From an uncultured Eubacterium sp. (GTDB taxonomy: Bacteria > Bacillota > Clostridia > Lachnospirales > Lachnospiraceae), in contig USBB01000046.1 in NCBI GenBank assembly GCA_900552795.1, positions 1-11,257 on the forward strand: a DNA stretch of 11,257 nt, in the 5' to 3' direction. Position 1 is the first letter of the stretch. The number at the start of each line of letters is the position of its first letter. The notes below the pieces were generated by a model. That model worked only from the letters and a program-made list of their open reading frames with translations, searched no databases and was not told where the DNA came from. The position numbers and the translations under genes are program-made. Of this stretch, positions 1-7,900 are shown piece by piece.

Positions 1-38
1 TAGAAGATCTTATTTACAGACTTTTCTTCATAGTCTCG
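1..38. mobile_element. Possible terminal end of an IS256/Mutator-type insertion sequence, body outside the window
   Basis: Read on the minus strand from position 37 toward the edge, the sequence begins GAGACTATGAAGAAAAGTCT and continues TGTAAATAAG. From memory, this resembles terminal inverted repeats of IS256-family elements, which often start GAGACT or similar and contain an AGTCTGTGTAAA-like core. The permease frame entering this stretch changes from hydrophobic, family-like sequence to a charged tail (RDYEEKSVNKIF), as expected at an insertion point. The transposase, the other terminal repeat and the target duplication would lie beyond the left edge, so this is a tentative call. A chimeric sequence end is the main alternative. 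Confidence 0.4.
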
Positions 39-476
39 ATTCAAAACTAAAGGAAACGTCGAAATGGTTCCGCCACTGACAAAACAGGTAATAAATTTTG
101 ACAAATAATAATTCTTCCTGTTCATTCTATATATTAACTGATTAATCAATCCATTCTTTTTATCATATAAATATGATGTTCCATAAGGCAGTGCACATAA
201 CAGAGGTAATATTGTTATCCACAAATAATAAAATTTGCTTGAAGCACCGTATCTTGGCATCCATATTTCCAATGGTGTATCAACAAATCCCATATGCACT
301 GCACTTTCTACCGCAGCGCTCTCTCCTGCCATATAGCTTAGCCAGTATTTACTCAATGTCCACGCCTGTGTATTAAAAAAAGCCAGTACAGCCATTATAC
401 CTCCAAGACCTATTGCAATAATAAATCCCCTGTTACAAAATGCCCTTCTTAATTCAACACTCAATGATTGTCTCAT
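1..476 (-). CDS. ABC-2-type membrane permease, N-terminal part only, probably interrupted
   Basis: This leftward frame has no stop before the edge. It starts at ATG 476-474, and its ATGA overlaps the TGA of the upstream 275-aa gene, which suggests translational coupling. About 158 codons are visible. Residues 18-34 form a first membrane segment, residues 83-103 a second hydrophobic stretch, followed by the basic loop YDKKNGLINQLIYRMNRKNY and then SKFITCFVSGGTISTFPLVLN. That order (membrane helix, long external loop, helix, cytoplasmic DKK...G.IN loop, SGG, PL.LN) is what I recall from uncharacterised ABC-2-type permeases of Lachnospiraceae, which are normally much longer. After N146 the sequence turns charged (RDYEEKSVNKIF) instead of continuing as a helix, and the other two frames are closed there. 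The gene is therefore likely broken near position 38. No partner ATPase gene is in the window. The substrate is unknown. Confidence 0.65.
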   Translation of the reverse strand, partial: MRQSLSVELRRAFCNRGFIIAIGLGGIMAVLAFFNTQAWTLSKYWLSYMAGESAAVESAVHMGFVDTPLEIWMPRYGASSKFYYLWITILPLLCALPYGTSYLYDKKNGLINQLIYRMNRKNYYLSKFITCFVSGGTISTFPLVLNRDYEEKSVNKIF

Positions 477-1300
477 TCTACATTACCTGCTTTCTCTATA
501 TTGTCCCGCTCAATCAGCACCGCAACATCCATATTCATCCATCTATTTGAACCATTACAATATAATACATAATCCCTTCCTGCCGCCAGCACGTCCTCCT
601 CTATCTTTATCACAAACTTGCCCGTAATCTTATCACCCGGTGCCATATATATACATGTATCTTCTCCAGGCTCCGAGAATGCAAATTCATTCCCGTCTGT
701 TACCGTAATAACTCCGCGCGTATCCTGATCCACATCTATAATTTCCTCACAAATGAGCTTCTTAATTCTATTCTCCTTTTCAAAATCCACATAATTTTTA
801 TGCATATAATCTTCCCCATTCTCATGGTCGGTCAGATAATAATTTCCTGTTATTTCCCATGCATATCCAAGGTTGTAATCGTTTTCTGCCGCAAAATATA
901 TTGAAAGATATTTATACCCCGTTTCCTTTTTTCCTTTATACGCATCTGACTCCACCGCCTTACTTACCGAAAGCTTAATTGTTGGCTCTGGTTCGCCTTT
1001 CTTATACCCCTCAAAACATTCCCATACTGGAAGTACTGCTTTAACCATCTTTCCCCCGGCTGTTGTAACCTGATACTTTTCAAAATCCGTCTTTGAAATC
1101 ATCATACTATGCTCATAAAACTTATCTGACGGAACATCTCCCTCCTCCTGTTCATAACTTTCTGCGGGACGAAGTCCGTCAACTATTCCGTTACCCTTAT
1201 TATCATTTTTGTTATTCTGAACAACAATTAAAACTGTGACGCTGATTACAAGTACCAGAAAAAGTGCTGTCTCAAATTTATATTTTTTAATAAACCCCAT
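473..1300 (-). CDS. Membrane-anchored extracellular protein of unknown function, paralog A
   Basis: A 275-aa protein I do not recognise. Residues 1-9 are basic (KKYK), residues 10-28 form one membrane helix, and a Lys/Asn-rich linker leads to a polar domain from about residue 39 to the end. With a short basic N-terminus the large domain should be outside the cell. No lipobox cysteine follows the helix, so it is not a lipoprotein. The phrase GYKYLSIYFAAEN recalls the beta-strand of DUF4352-like immunoglobulin-fold domains, but this is only a shape argument. It is a tandem duplicate of the next gene upstream, 34 bp away, and residues 93-236 are encoded by DNA identical to that copy. The ATG at 1300-1298 is preceded by AGGGGTG. 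Its stop overlaps the start of the ABC-2-type permease, so a role in an envelope transport or immunity complex is possible. Confidence 0.85.
   Translation of the reverse strand: MGFIKKYKFETALFLVLVISVTVLIVVQNNKNDNKGNGIVDGLRPAESYEQEEGDVPSDKFYEHSMMISKTDFEKYQVTTAGGKMVKAVLPVWECFEGYKKGEPEPTIKLSVSKAVESDAYKGKKETGYKYLSIYFAAENDYNLGYAWEITGNYYLTDHENGEDYMHKNYVDFEKENRIKKLICEEIIDVDQDTRGVITVTDGNEFAFSEPGEDTCIYMAPGDKITGKFVIKIEEDVLAAGRDYVLYCNGSNRWMNMDVAVLIERDNIEKAGNVE
594..1024. repeat. 431-bp block identical to 1456-1886
   Basis: This is the second copy of the perfectly identical core inside the tandem paralogs. It covers codons 93-236 of paralog A. The identity extends to synonymous sites and stops abruptly on both sides. 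Confidence 0.9.
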
Positions 1301-1334
1301 ATTATCACCCCTACTTAATCATATGTAAATATAT

Positions 1335-1886
1335 TTACTCTACGTTAACAGCTTTCTCTATCTTATCCTGTTCAATCAGTACCGCAAAATCCCAGTTCAT
1401 CCACCTGTTTGAGCCATTACAATATAATACATAATCCCTTCCGGCCGCCAGTACATCCTCCTCTATCTTTATCACAAACTTGCCCGTAATCTTATCACCC
1501 GGTGCCATATATATACATGTATCTTCTCCAGGCTCCGAGAATGCAAATTCATTCCCGTCTGTTACCGTAATAACTCCGCGCGTATCCTGATCCACATCTA
1601 TAATTTCCTCACAAATGAGCTTCTTAATTCTATTCTCCTTTTCAAAATCCACATAATTTTTATGCATATAATCTTCCCCATTCTCATGGTCGGTCAGATA
1701 ATAATTTCCTGTTATTTCCCATGCATATCCAAGGTTGTAATCGTTTTCTGCCGCAAAATATATTGAAAGATATTTATACCCCGTTTCCTTTTTTCCTTTA
1801 TACGCATCTGACTCCACCGCCTTACTTACCGAAAGCTTAATTGTTGGCTCTGGTTCGCCTTTCTTATACCCCTCAAAACATTCCCA
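1335..1886. repeat. Tandem gene duplication, copy B side (identical core 1456-1886)
   Basis: Positions 1456-1886 match 594-1024 without a single difference over 431 bp, at a constant offset of 862 bp. The adjacent 3' end of the two genes (1338-1455 against 476-593) differs at roughly 20 of 118 positions. The sequence on the other side, from 1887 and 1025, differs at about one base in ten and then diverges further toward the membrane helices. I compared both copies line by line. Confidence 0.9.
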
Positions 1887-2162
1887 CCACGGAAGCACCA
1901 CTTTAACAGTCTTTCCCCCGGCTGTTGTAACCTGATATTTTTCAAAATCTGTCTTTGAAATCATCATCTTATGCTCATAAAACTTATCTGACGGAACGTC
2001 TCCCTCCTCCTGTGCATAGCTTTCCGCAGGACGAAGTCCGTCAATTATTCCATGGTCATCCTCTTTTTTCTTTGTAGCCAGCACATTTATCAGCACAGCG
2101 GAGACTGTTATAAGTACCGCCACAAGTAGCAATTCAAACTTATATTTCTTTAAAAATGCCAT
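1335..2162 (-). CDS. Membrane-anchored extracellular protein of unknown function, paralog B
   Basis: This 275-aa protein has the same length and layout as its downstream neighbour: a basic start, a membrane helix at about residues 10-29, a charged linker (KKKEDDHG) and an external domain. The two proteins diverge most in the helix and linker, moderately in residues 40-92 and at the C-terminus, and not at all in residues 93-236. One visible difference is LPWW here against LPVW in paralog A just before the identical block. The ATG at 2162-2160 has an AGGGGGT ribosome site 4 bases upstream. A 55-bp gap separates it from the secreted-protein gene, and no terminator is visible in that gap, so all four genes probably share one transcript. 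The family and function are unknown; a bacteriocin-type immunity or accessory role is only a guess from context. Confidence 0.85.
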   Translation of the reverse strand: MAFLKKYKFELLLVAVLITVSAVLINVLATKKKEDDHGIIDGLRPAESYAQEEGDVPSDKFYEHKMMISKTDFEKYQVTTAGGKTVKVVLPWWECFEGYKKGEPEPTIKLSVSKAVESDAYKGKKETGYKYLSIYFAAENDYNLGYAWEITGNYYLTDHENGEDYMHKNYVDFEKENRIKKLICEEIIDVDQDTRGVITVTDGNEFAFSEPGEDTCIYMAPGDKITGKFVIKIEEDVLAAGRDYVLYCNGSNRWMNWDFAVLIEQDKIEKAVNVE

Positions 2163-2217
2163 AAATACCCCCTGTAAAGAATATGTGATATATACCGTAT
2201 TTACCCACTCTTACAAA

Positions 2218-2664
2218 TTATTTGTCCGCCTGAAAATATCCGTATGCACTTGTGTAGCTGTCAGTCACTGCCATTCCCATAACACCTGCATAGCGGTAAT
2301 TCCATTCATTTACAAAATTTACCAGACTGTACTCCACATCATCTGAGCAGGCATATGCTCTTACAACTCTTCCTGATGAACAGTCCGAATACGCTGAACC
2401 CGGTTGCTCACTAAGTGCGCCAAGCGCCTTAAAGTCCATCGGCCCATTACTTGACTTAATCATAAGGCGGATTGATGAGCTTGTATCCTTCCTTATAAAT
2501 TCTGAAACATACGTCTCATCACCATAATATGCATCAACATTCCAATGACAAAACTTCTTTTCTGAATTTGCTGATGCATATGTTGTGCACGAAACAAACA
2601 TTACCAACCCCAATAAAATATACGTAATTGCGCTTTTAATAGTTTTTATTTTTTTGCTTACCAT
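2218..2664 (-). CDS. Small secreted protein, possibly bacteriocin- or signal-like
   Basis: A 148-aa protein with a clear signal peptide: basic N-terminus (KKIKTIK), hydrophobic residues 12-25, and a likely signal peptidase I site after YASA at residue 32. The mature part of about 116 residues is polar and aromatic-rich, with three cysteines (C39, then YSDC and YACS), and ends in a run of Tyr, Ser and Thr (SYTSAYGYFQADK). A cysteine at residue 26 (FVSC) gives a weak lipobox alternative. The segment RVVRAYACSDDVEYSLVNFV and the YRYAGVMGMA stretch recall, from memory, small secreted proteins often found beside GHKL/LytTR pairs and ABC-2 permeases in Lachnospiraceae, some of them compared to lactococcin 972-like peptides. 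I cannot assign a named family. The start is set by a perfect AGGAGGT at 2671-2677, six bases before the ATG. It is the first gene of the presumed four-gene transcript. Confidence 0.8.
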   Translation of the reverse strand: MVSKKIKTIKSAITYILLGLVMFVSCTTYASANSEKKFCHWNVDAYYGDETYVSEFIRKDTSSSIRLMIKSSNGPMDFKALGALSEQPGSAYSDCSSGRVVRAYACSDDVEYSLVNFVNEWNYRYAGVMGMAVTDSYTSAYGYFQADK

Positions 2665-2717
2665 AAATGTACCTCCTCATATCCGCGTAAATACGTCTAT
2701 ATCACATATCCAAACGC

Positions 2718-2723
2718 ATTATA
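2718..2723 (-). promoter_or_regulatory. Extended -10 promoter for the secreted-protein operon
   Basis: On the minus strand the intergenic stretch reads TGCTATAAT, a perfect TATAAT with the TGn extension, about 54 bp before the ATG at 2664. The hexamer 17 bp upstream (CGGTTT) does not resemble TTGACA. The promoter therefore either relies on the extended -10 or needs an activator, for which the neighbouring LytTR regulator is the obvious candidate. I found no clear pair of LytTR-type repeats with a 21-bp period here. Confidence 0.6.
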
Positions 2724-2767
2724 GCATTTAAAAATACGAAAAACCGGATTTGTAAAAAATAACAGTT

Positions 2768-4051
2768 TCAATGTAACGAAATGCACATTTTTATGTCCAT
2801 TTTAAATTCTCCGCCCTGTTTTTCTACAATTATATATCCGTTATATTTATTTACAACTGACAATATATTGCCAACACCTATTCCGTGATTATTAACATCT
2901 TTCTTAGTTGTCTTTAAAAAATCAGGAAGTTTTTTATCATCCAAAGAATTATAATAATATTTTTGTCCATCATCAACACACACATTTTTGACAGAAAATT
3001 CTAATCTTCCCCTCGAATATCCAAAAATAAAGTTAATGTCTTCTTCTGGCTCACAATTACTTCTCGTCTTAAATTCAGTCACCGCAGTTATCGCATTATC
3101 CAATATATTTCCTATTATAACTATACAATCCACAGGATCTGTGTTAAGTCCTTCCGGAAATGTAACTTTATAATTGACGTTAATATTTTTATTTTTCATC
3201 ATATTAATTTTGTTGTTTATAATCGCATCTATCTCTTTATTCCCTGTTGTCACATGCACCGCCGAAAAATTCACAACCTGATTTAACCGTTCTATATATT
3301 CAGCTGCCCTGTCGTTCTCGCCCTCCACAACAAGCTGCTTTAACACACTCATATGATTTTTTAAATCATGTCTTATTCTCCTTATTTCTGAATTATGCAT
3401 TTCAAGATAATCCAACTCATTTTTGTAATAATCTATCTGCTTATTCAATGCATTCTGCATTTGAAGCTGTGTTCTTAACTTAACCACCGCATCTACTGCA
3501 ACTGCTGCAAGGATATGCAAAAAGACAAAGCTGACAATAATGCTGCTGTTGTATCTGCTTTTTTCATATAATGTCAGTAATATATTTGATACTCCCAAAA
3601 AATATATCATCAACAAAAAATACACTATTTTTTTGCTTGACGTACTAACCATATCGCCTATTTTTTTCACAACAAAAAATACAGTTATTTCAAAAGTGTC
3701 AAGCATCAGCATATGATTTTCAATCCTGTATTCCCTCATACCCACAGAACAAACCAAAATGCATGAAACCAATAAAATTCCCGTTCCTGTAAATGCAGCA
3801 TAAACCCTGTCTGCTCTTTTACAATCATATGCAAATAAACCAATCAGAAATATAAATACATTCACAGCTATCATATCAATAAATCTGCGATCATCAAAAT
3901 AAAATACGGCCGCAATAACAATATATATTAAATATACCAATATCACACGCAGCCTGTATGTATGTTCCTTTTTTATCTGTTTATAAAACTGAGTGTATAT
4001 ATAAATCTGTATAAAGCAACTCAGCCAAAATTCAACATCTCTCATTTCCAT
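2768..4051 (-). CDS. GHKL-type sensor histidine kinase (AgrC/VirS-like)
   Basis: A 427-aa sensor kinase of the peptide-sensing class that partners LytTR regulators. Residues 5-190 contain about six hydrophobic segments forming a membrane sensor domain. A coiled linker covers about 190-225, followed by the phosphoacceptor motif RRIRHDLKNH with H228. The ATP-binding domain has its N-box at 315-321 (NILDNAI) and a compact G-box NNHGIGVGNI at 387-396, as in the HATPase_c_5 group rather than classical kinases. The ATG at 4051-4049 overlaps the regulator's 3' end by 10 bp. A second ATG at codon 3 would give an ATGA overlap of 4 bp; both are possible, and the ribosome site is weak (AAGAG). No AgrB- or AgrD-type gene is in the window, so the stimulus is unknown. 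The secreted protein encoded next is a candidate signal or output. Confidence 0.93.
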   Translation of the reverse strand: MEMRDVEFWLSCFIQIYIYTQFYKQIKKEHTYRLRVILVYLIYIVIAAVFYFDDRRFIDMIAVNVFIFLIGLFAYDCKRADRVYAAFTGTGILLVSCILVCSVGMREYRIENHMLMLDTFEITVFFVVKKIGDMVSTSSKKIVYFLLMIYFLGVSNILLTLYEKSRYNSSIIVSFVFLHILAAVAVDAVVKLRTQLQMQNALNKQIDYYKNELDYLEMHNSEIRRIRHDLKNHMSVLKQLVVEGENDRAAEYIERLNQVVNFSAVHVTTGNKEIDAIINNKINMMKNKNINVNYKVTFPEGLNTDPVDCIVIIGNILDNAITAVTEFKTRSNCEPEEDINFIFGYSRGRLEFSVKNVCVDDGQKYYYNSLDDKKLPDFLKTTKKDVNNHGIGVGNILSVVNKYNGYIIVEKQGGEFKMDIKMCISLH

Positions 4052-4740
4052 AAATCTCTTATCTTGCTTTTTTTACTCCTGCTAACCGGCAGTTCTTCTC
4101 CATTATCCATAACAACACTGTTTGCCTTAAACTGCACTATATGCGCATCATTTACAATGTATGATCTGTGTATATGTAAAAAATTATTATTCTTTACCCT
4201 CTGATACAACGAATCCATTCCCTCATAAAAATCAATTTTTGACTCTTTTGTAACCATCTCTACCTTTCTGCAATTGCAGACAAAATAATATATTTTTGAA
4301 TATTCCTCCCTGTAAATACATTCCCGCACTTTATATTCAAAAAGATTTTTGTTATTACATATTAATTTTACACCTGTCATAAACACATTTTCTATCTGTA
4401 CTGCATCAAAAGGTTTTATAATGAAATTCAACGGTCTTATATCAAACAATTCCATTGCATACCTGCTTTCACCCGATATGTATATAATTTGAGTTGTATT
4501 GTCATCCAATGAATTTCTTATAAATTTCCCAATCTCCACACCGCTCATATCAGGCATCTGAATATCTAAAAATATCATGTCATATCTTTCATTATTTTTT
4601 AAAGCATCAACTAATTTTTCCGGCTCACAATATCCGTCAATCATTATTGTTTCATTACATTTTATTGCTATCTTTTGAAGTATTTTATTCAAATTATCAA
4701 TAAGCTCTTTTACGTCATCACAAATTGCTATCCTTATCAA
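4042..4740 (-). CDS. LytTR-family response regulator (AgrA/ComE/VirR type)
   Basis: This DNA-binding regulator should be phosphorylated by the adjacent sensor kinase. Counting from the TTG start, the receiver domain spans residues 1-120 with acidic pair D8-D9, phosphoacceptor D59 in FLDIQMPDMSG, S89 and K109 (IIKPFD). The LytTR domain occupies about residues 135-232 and contains the typical FLHIHRSYIVN segment. I chose TTG at 4740-4738 because it gives the family start MIRIAICDD and follows GGGAG at a suitable distance. The frame also extends to a GTG at 4767, but no ribosome site precedes that codon. The stop overlaps the sensor kinase start, so the two are co-translated. Upstream lie a good promoter and a pair of LytTR-like repeats, pointing to autoregulation. 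Confidence 0.92.
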   Translation of the reverse strand: MIRIAICDDVKELIDNLNKILQKIAIKCNETIMIDGYCEPEKLVDALKNNERYDMIFLDIQMPDMSGVEIGKFIRNSLDDNTTQIIYISGESRYAMELFDIRPLNFIIKPFDAVQIENVFMTGVKLICNNKNLFEYKVRECIYREEYSKIYYFVCNCRKVEMVTKESKIDFYEGMDSLYQRVKNNNFLHIHRSYIVNDAHIVQFKANSVVMDNGEELPVSRSKKSKIRDLWK

Positions 4741-4802
4741 CCTACTCACTCCCAATGATTTTATCACTATGTTTTTTTATTAAATACACTAATATCTATT
4801 AC

Positions 4803-4831
4803 AATATAACCAACTCTTCAGGCAATTTCAA
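4803..4831 (-). promoter_or_regulatory. Promoter of the response regulator/sensor kinase operon
   Basis: On the minus strand, TTGAAA (4831-4826) and TATATT (4808-4803) are separated by exactly 17 bp. Each hexamer is one base off consensus. Transcription would begin near 4796, leaving a leader of about 55 bases before the TTG start of the regulator. Confidence 0.65.
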
Positions 4832-4839
4832 TACTTCAA

Positions 4840-4871
4840 ACGCAAACGGCCTCCATGTGAACGCGAACGGC
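4840..4871 (-). promoter_or_regulatory. Candidate LytTR binding site: two direct repeats with 21-bp period
   Basis: Read on the minus strand, GCCGTTCGCGT and GCCGTTTGCGT occur as direct repeats whose starts are 21 bp apart (two 9-mers GCCGTTYGC separated by 12 bp). LytTR regulators such as AgrA and ComE bind 9-bp direct repeats with a central GTT and 12-bp spacing, so both core and geometry fit, although first and last bases differ from the common consensus. The site ends about 10 bp upstream of the -35 box of the regulator's own promoter, a typical activator position. Confidence 0.55.
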
Positions 4872-4913
4872 AAAAAAGCAGCAGATTACTGTTATAACGT
4901 AATCTGCTGCTTT
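4872..4913 (-). terminator. Intrinsic terminator of the GH28 surface enzyme gene
   Basis: A perfect 15-bp stem (4875-4889 pairing with 4899-4913, core GCAGCAGATTA) encloses a 9-base loop. In the leftward direction it is followed by a run of six T residues. It lies about 27 bp past the stop of the large gene. The opposite direction gives only TTTAAATTTTT, so it may work weakly that way, but no rightward gene ends here. Confidence 0.88.
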
Positions 4914-4939
4914 AAATTTTTACTTATTTAAATTTATTT

Positions 4940-7900
4940 TTACTTATCAAATTTGTATTTCTTTTTTCTTCTGTCCCAAATAATTACAAGCAAACCGCCG
5001 CTGATTATAAATGTCATCATAACCATCAATATACTTGTGCTGTCACCTGTTTTCGGTGTTTCATCCGGTGTATCAGGAGTGTTACCCTCATTCGGTTTCG
5101 TATCATCCTCGCCCGGCTCTGTATCAGGCTCTGTCGCTTCCGGCTTCTTTTCAAGCGCATCTATTGCATCAAGAATTGCCTGTGCCATTGCGTCTACCTT
5201 TGCCTGATCACTCTTAGGTAAATCTCTTACAACCGCATTGATTGCATTTGTTACACCTGTAAAGTCAACATAATCCCCAGGCACTAACGCATTTGCTGCC
5301 TTAATCGCGTTATCTACTGCTGTGTAGTCTGCTTTTTCAACTACCGGCTTCTTTTCAAGCGCACCTATCGCATCAAGAATTGCCTGTGCCATTGCGTCTA
5401 CCTTTGCCTGATCACTCTTAGGCAAATCTCTTACAACTGCATTAATTGCATTTGTTACTCCTGTAAAATCAACATAGTCATCAGGCACTAACGCATTTGC
5501 TGCCTTAATCGCATTATCTACAGCAGTGTAATCTGCTTTTTCAACTACCGGAGGTTCTGCCTTTAATTCTGTGCTGATACCCTTTACAGTCCAGTTGTAA
5601 TATGCCATCTTATCATAAGAACCCATTGTCTGAGCTGCTTTCCACCATGTATCACCGGCCTGGATTGTAAATGTATGGTCCTTTGTCAAATCAAGACCGC
5701 TTATTGTATAAGTAGTTTTATCTGTTGTCTTATCTGCATTTACAGGATTGAATACATCCTCAGCATTAGCATAAACAGGCTTTCCGTCTACATATACACG
5801 ATAACCGTTAACTGCCGTATCATCAACTGCCGCATTCCATGTAAGTACAACATCACCATTAGCCTGCTTTGTAGCAGTAACCTTTGCTGTTTCAGCAAAT
5901 ACAGGTGCTTTATAATCATAATTTTCAAGTGTCTTAACCGTTACAGGTGTATAAGCATATTCAACGCCTGCATCTGTAAATGCTACTATCTTTATTTCAT
6001 TATCAATACCTGCTTTCATACGTCCAATCTGCTTTGAAACTGTATCTGCTGTTTCGTATTTAGGTATCTGATAATTGTAAATTGTCTTTGTCAGTTTACC
6101 GTTTACATAAACATCATAACCGCGGACTCTCTTATCTTGTCTGCTAAGTGATTCCCATGAGCCCTGTGTATGTGTATAAACTGTACTTGCAGCTGATACC
6201 GTAGAATCAGCTGGTGCTTTGATCGCTTCTGTATCTTTTTCTCCGTCTGTTTTAAATGATGTTTCACCTATATAGGTCTTGTTCCAGCCCGTAAGATTCA
6301 TGCTGTTTGCACTGTCACCGTTTTCACTTACATAAACTTTAAATGTATAATCAACACCGCTTGAAAGTCTGTCTATAATTACTGATGTATCCTTAATACC
6401 GTCACGCGCGTCAACCTTCTGACCTCCTGCGTAAACATCTACACCATAGAATACTTTTTCTGTTCCGTTATCTACTGCATTCCATGTAAGCTTTACATTC
6501 TTTCCGTCTTTAGCCTGTGGTTTTTCAGCTCCGTCAATCTTTTCTGAAAGCCATACCTTAAAAATATTATTTGTAGCTCCATTCGCATATATGTAATATG
6601 TCTTTCCTTTTGTAACAGGAGTTGTAAGAATCTTATATTCTGTAGCTCCTCCCTTAGGATTTGCGTTATAATGCTCTGCGCATACCTTTCCATCTGAATC
6701 TACAATATAAAAACGCTTTGTTGCAAGTGTCTTTTCAGCAACGCTCAACACACCGTCCTGTGTTGCTTCATATGTAAGATATGCACCTGATACAGGGATA
6801 GTTCCCTTAGACTGTGTAACGCCATCTGCATCCATAGCCTTATTTCCGCCTGACTGACATGCATATGTTGTACCTGCATTTTCACCTTCCCATGAAGCTG
6901 CGCCATCACTGCCAGTTTTCCATGTATTTCCATCGTCGCAATTAGCTGCCAGTCCCTCGTCAGCAGTACCAACAGTTCCGCTCTTATTACTCTTTGTTGC
7001 AGCAATATCCTTTGCGCTCCATGACTTAATTGTAGCACCAACTGTGTAATCACCAACAGGCGGCACATAATTTTCTGCTTTAACCGTATTGTCTGTTACT
7101 GTAATACCGCTCATTATATTCTGCATCTTTTCTTTATCCGCATTAAGTGAATCCATTGTTGTTCCCTGGAAACGAATATTCTTACAATACTGCAGATTAT
7201 TCCAAGCCTTGTCTGTTCCTTTGCTTACTGCCTTAGAACTATATGAGTTTGTTTTAACATTATAGAAAACTGCATTTTCACAGCCTATCAATGTCTCCCA
7301 GCCATTTTTATTTTTATAACTTCCGTTAGTTCCTACATTTCCAAATGTGACATCCTGAAAATAAAGGTTGTGATGTGTATGCCATGGCTTCTGAGGATTA
7401 TTTACCGTATCCACGTCTGCCAATACCTGTATTGTATTATACTTAACTTCATAAACAGAAATATTTACTGCCGCAAAATTATAGAACTCTGCAACCTCTG
7501 CTGCCTCTGTAGACGATGCACTGTTAGGGTCGCTATAGCTTGTTGTGAGCACGAATCCCTGATCACATCCGGCAACCGCACAGTCGCGCATTGTAATGTT
7601 TGCAATAAATCCTCCGTTCGTAGGAGCACTCTTAAATCTGAAAGCCGCATCAATATGATTCATTACCGTATCTTCAAAAAGTACGTCCTGAATACCGTTA
7701 CCTGTATGAGAACCTGCTGCAAGACCGCCATGACCTTCATGCAGATAGTTGTTGAACATCCATAATTCTGAGTTTGTCTGAATTTCTGAATCTCTTGCAC
7801 CCTCACCTACTGATGCACCAAATCCCAAGTTATCATCACCTGTATCTGTGAAGTTATTCCAACAGATAACATTCTGTGAACAGCCAAATCCAAGACCGTC

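Noticed and set aside
173..376. Rightward 67-codon frame with ATG
   Set aside because: It lies antisense to the ABC-2 permease frame, which has family-like hydrophobic content and a translationally coupled start; no ribosome site precedes the 67-codon frame.
2585..2590. Lipoprotein signal in the 148-aa protein (FVSC)
   Set aside because: The -3 position is Phe rather than Leu-like and a good signal peptidase I site (YASA) follows six residues later.
2665..2790. Possible LytTR repeats around CTGTTA and CCGGTT on the minus strand
   Set aside because: The GTT cores are 14 and 19 bp apart, not 21-23 bp, and the flanking bases do not match each other.
5675..6037. Rightward 120-codon Cys/Ile-rich frame, and similar ones at 7370-7765 and 8780-9154
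   Set aside because: They are antisense shadows of the GH28 gene; their odd Cys/Ile-rich composition mirrors Thr, Asn and Val codons on the coding strand.
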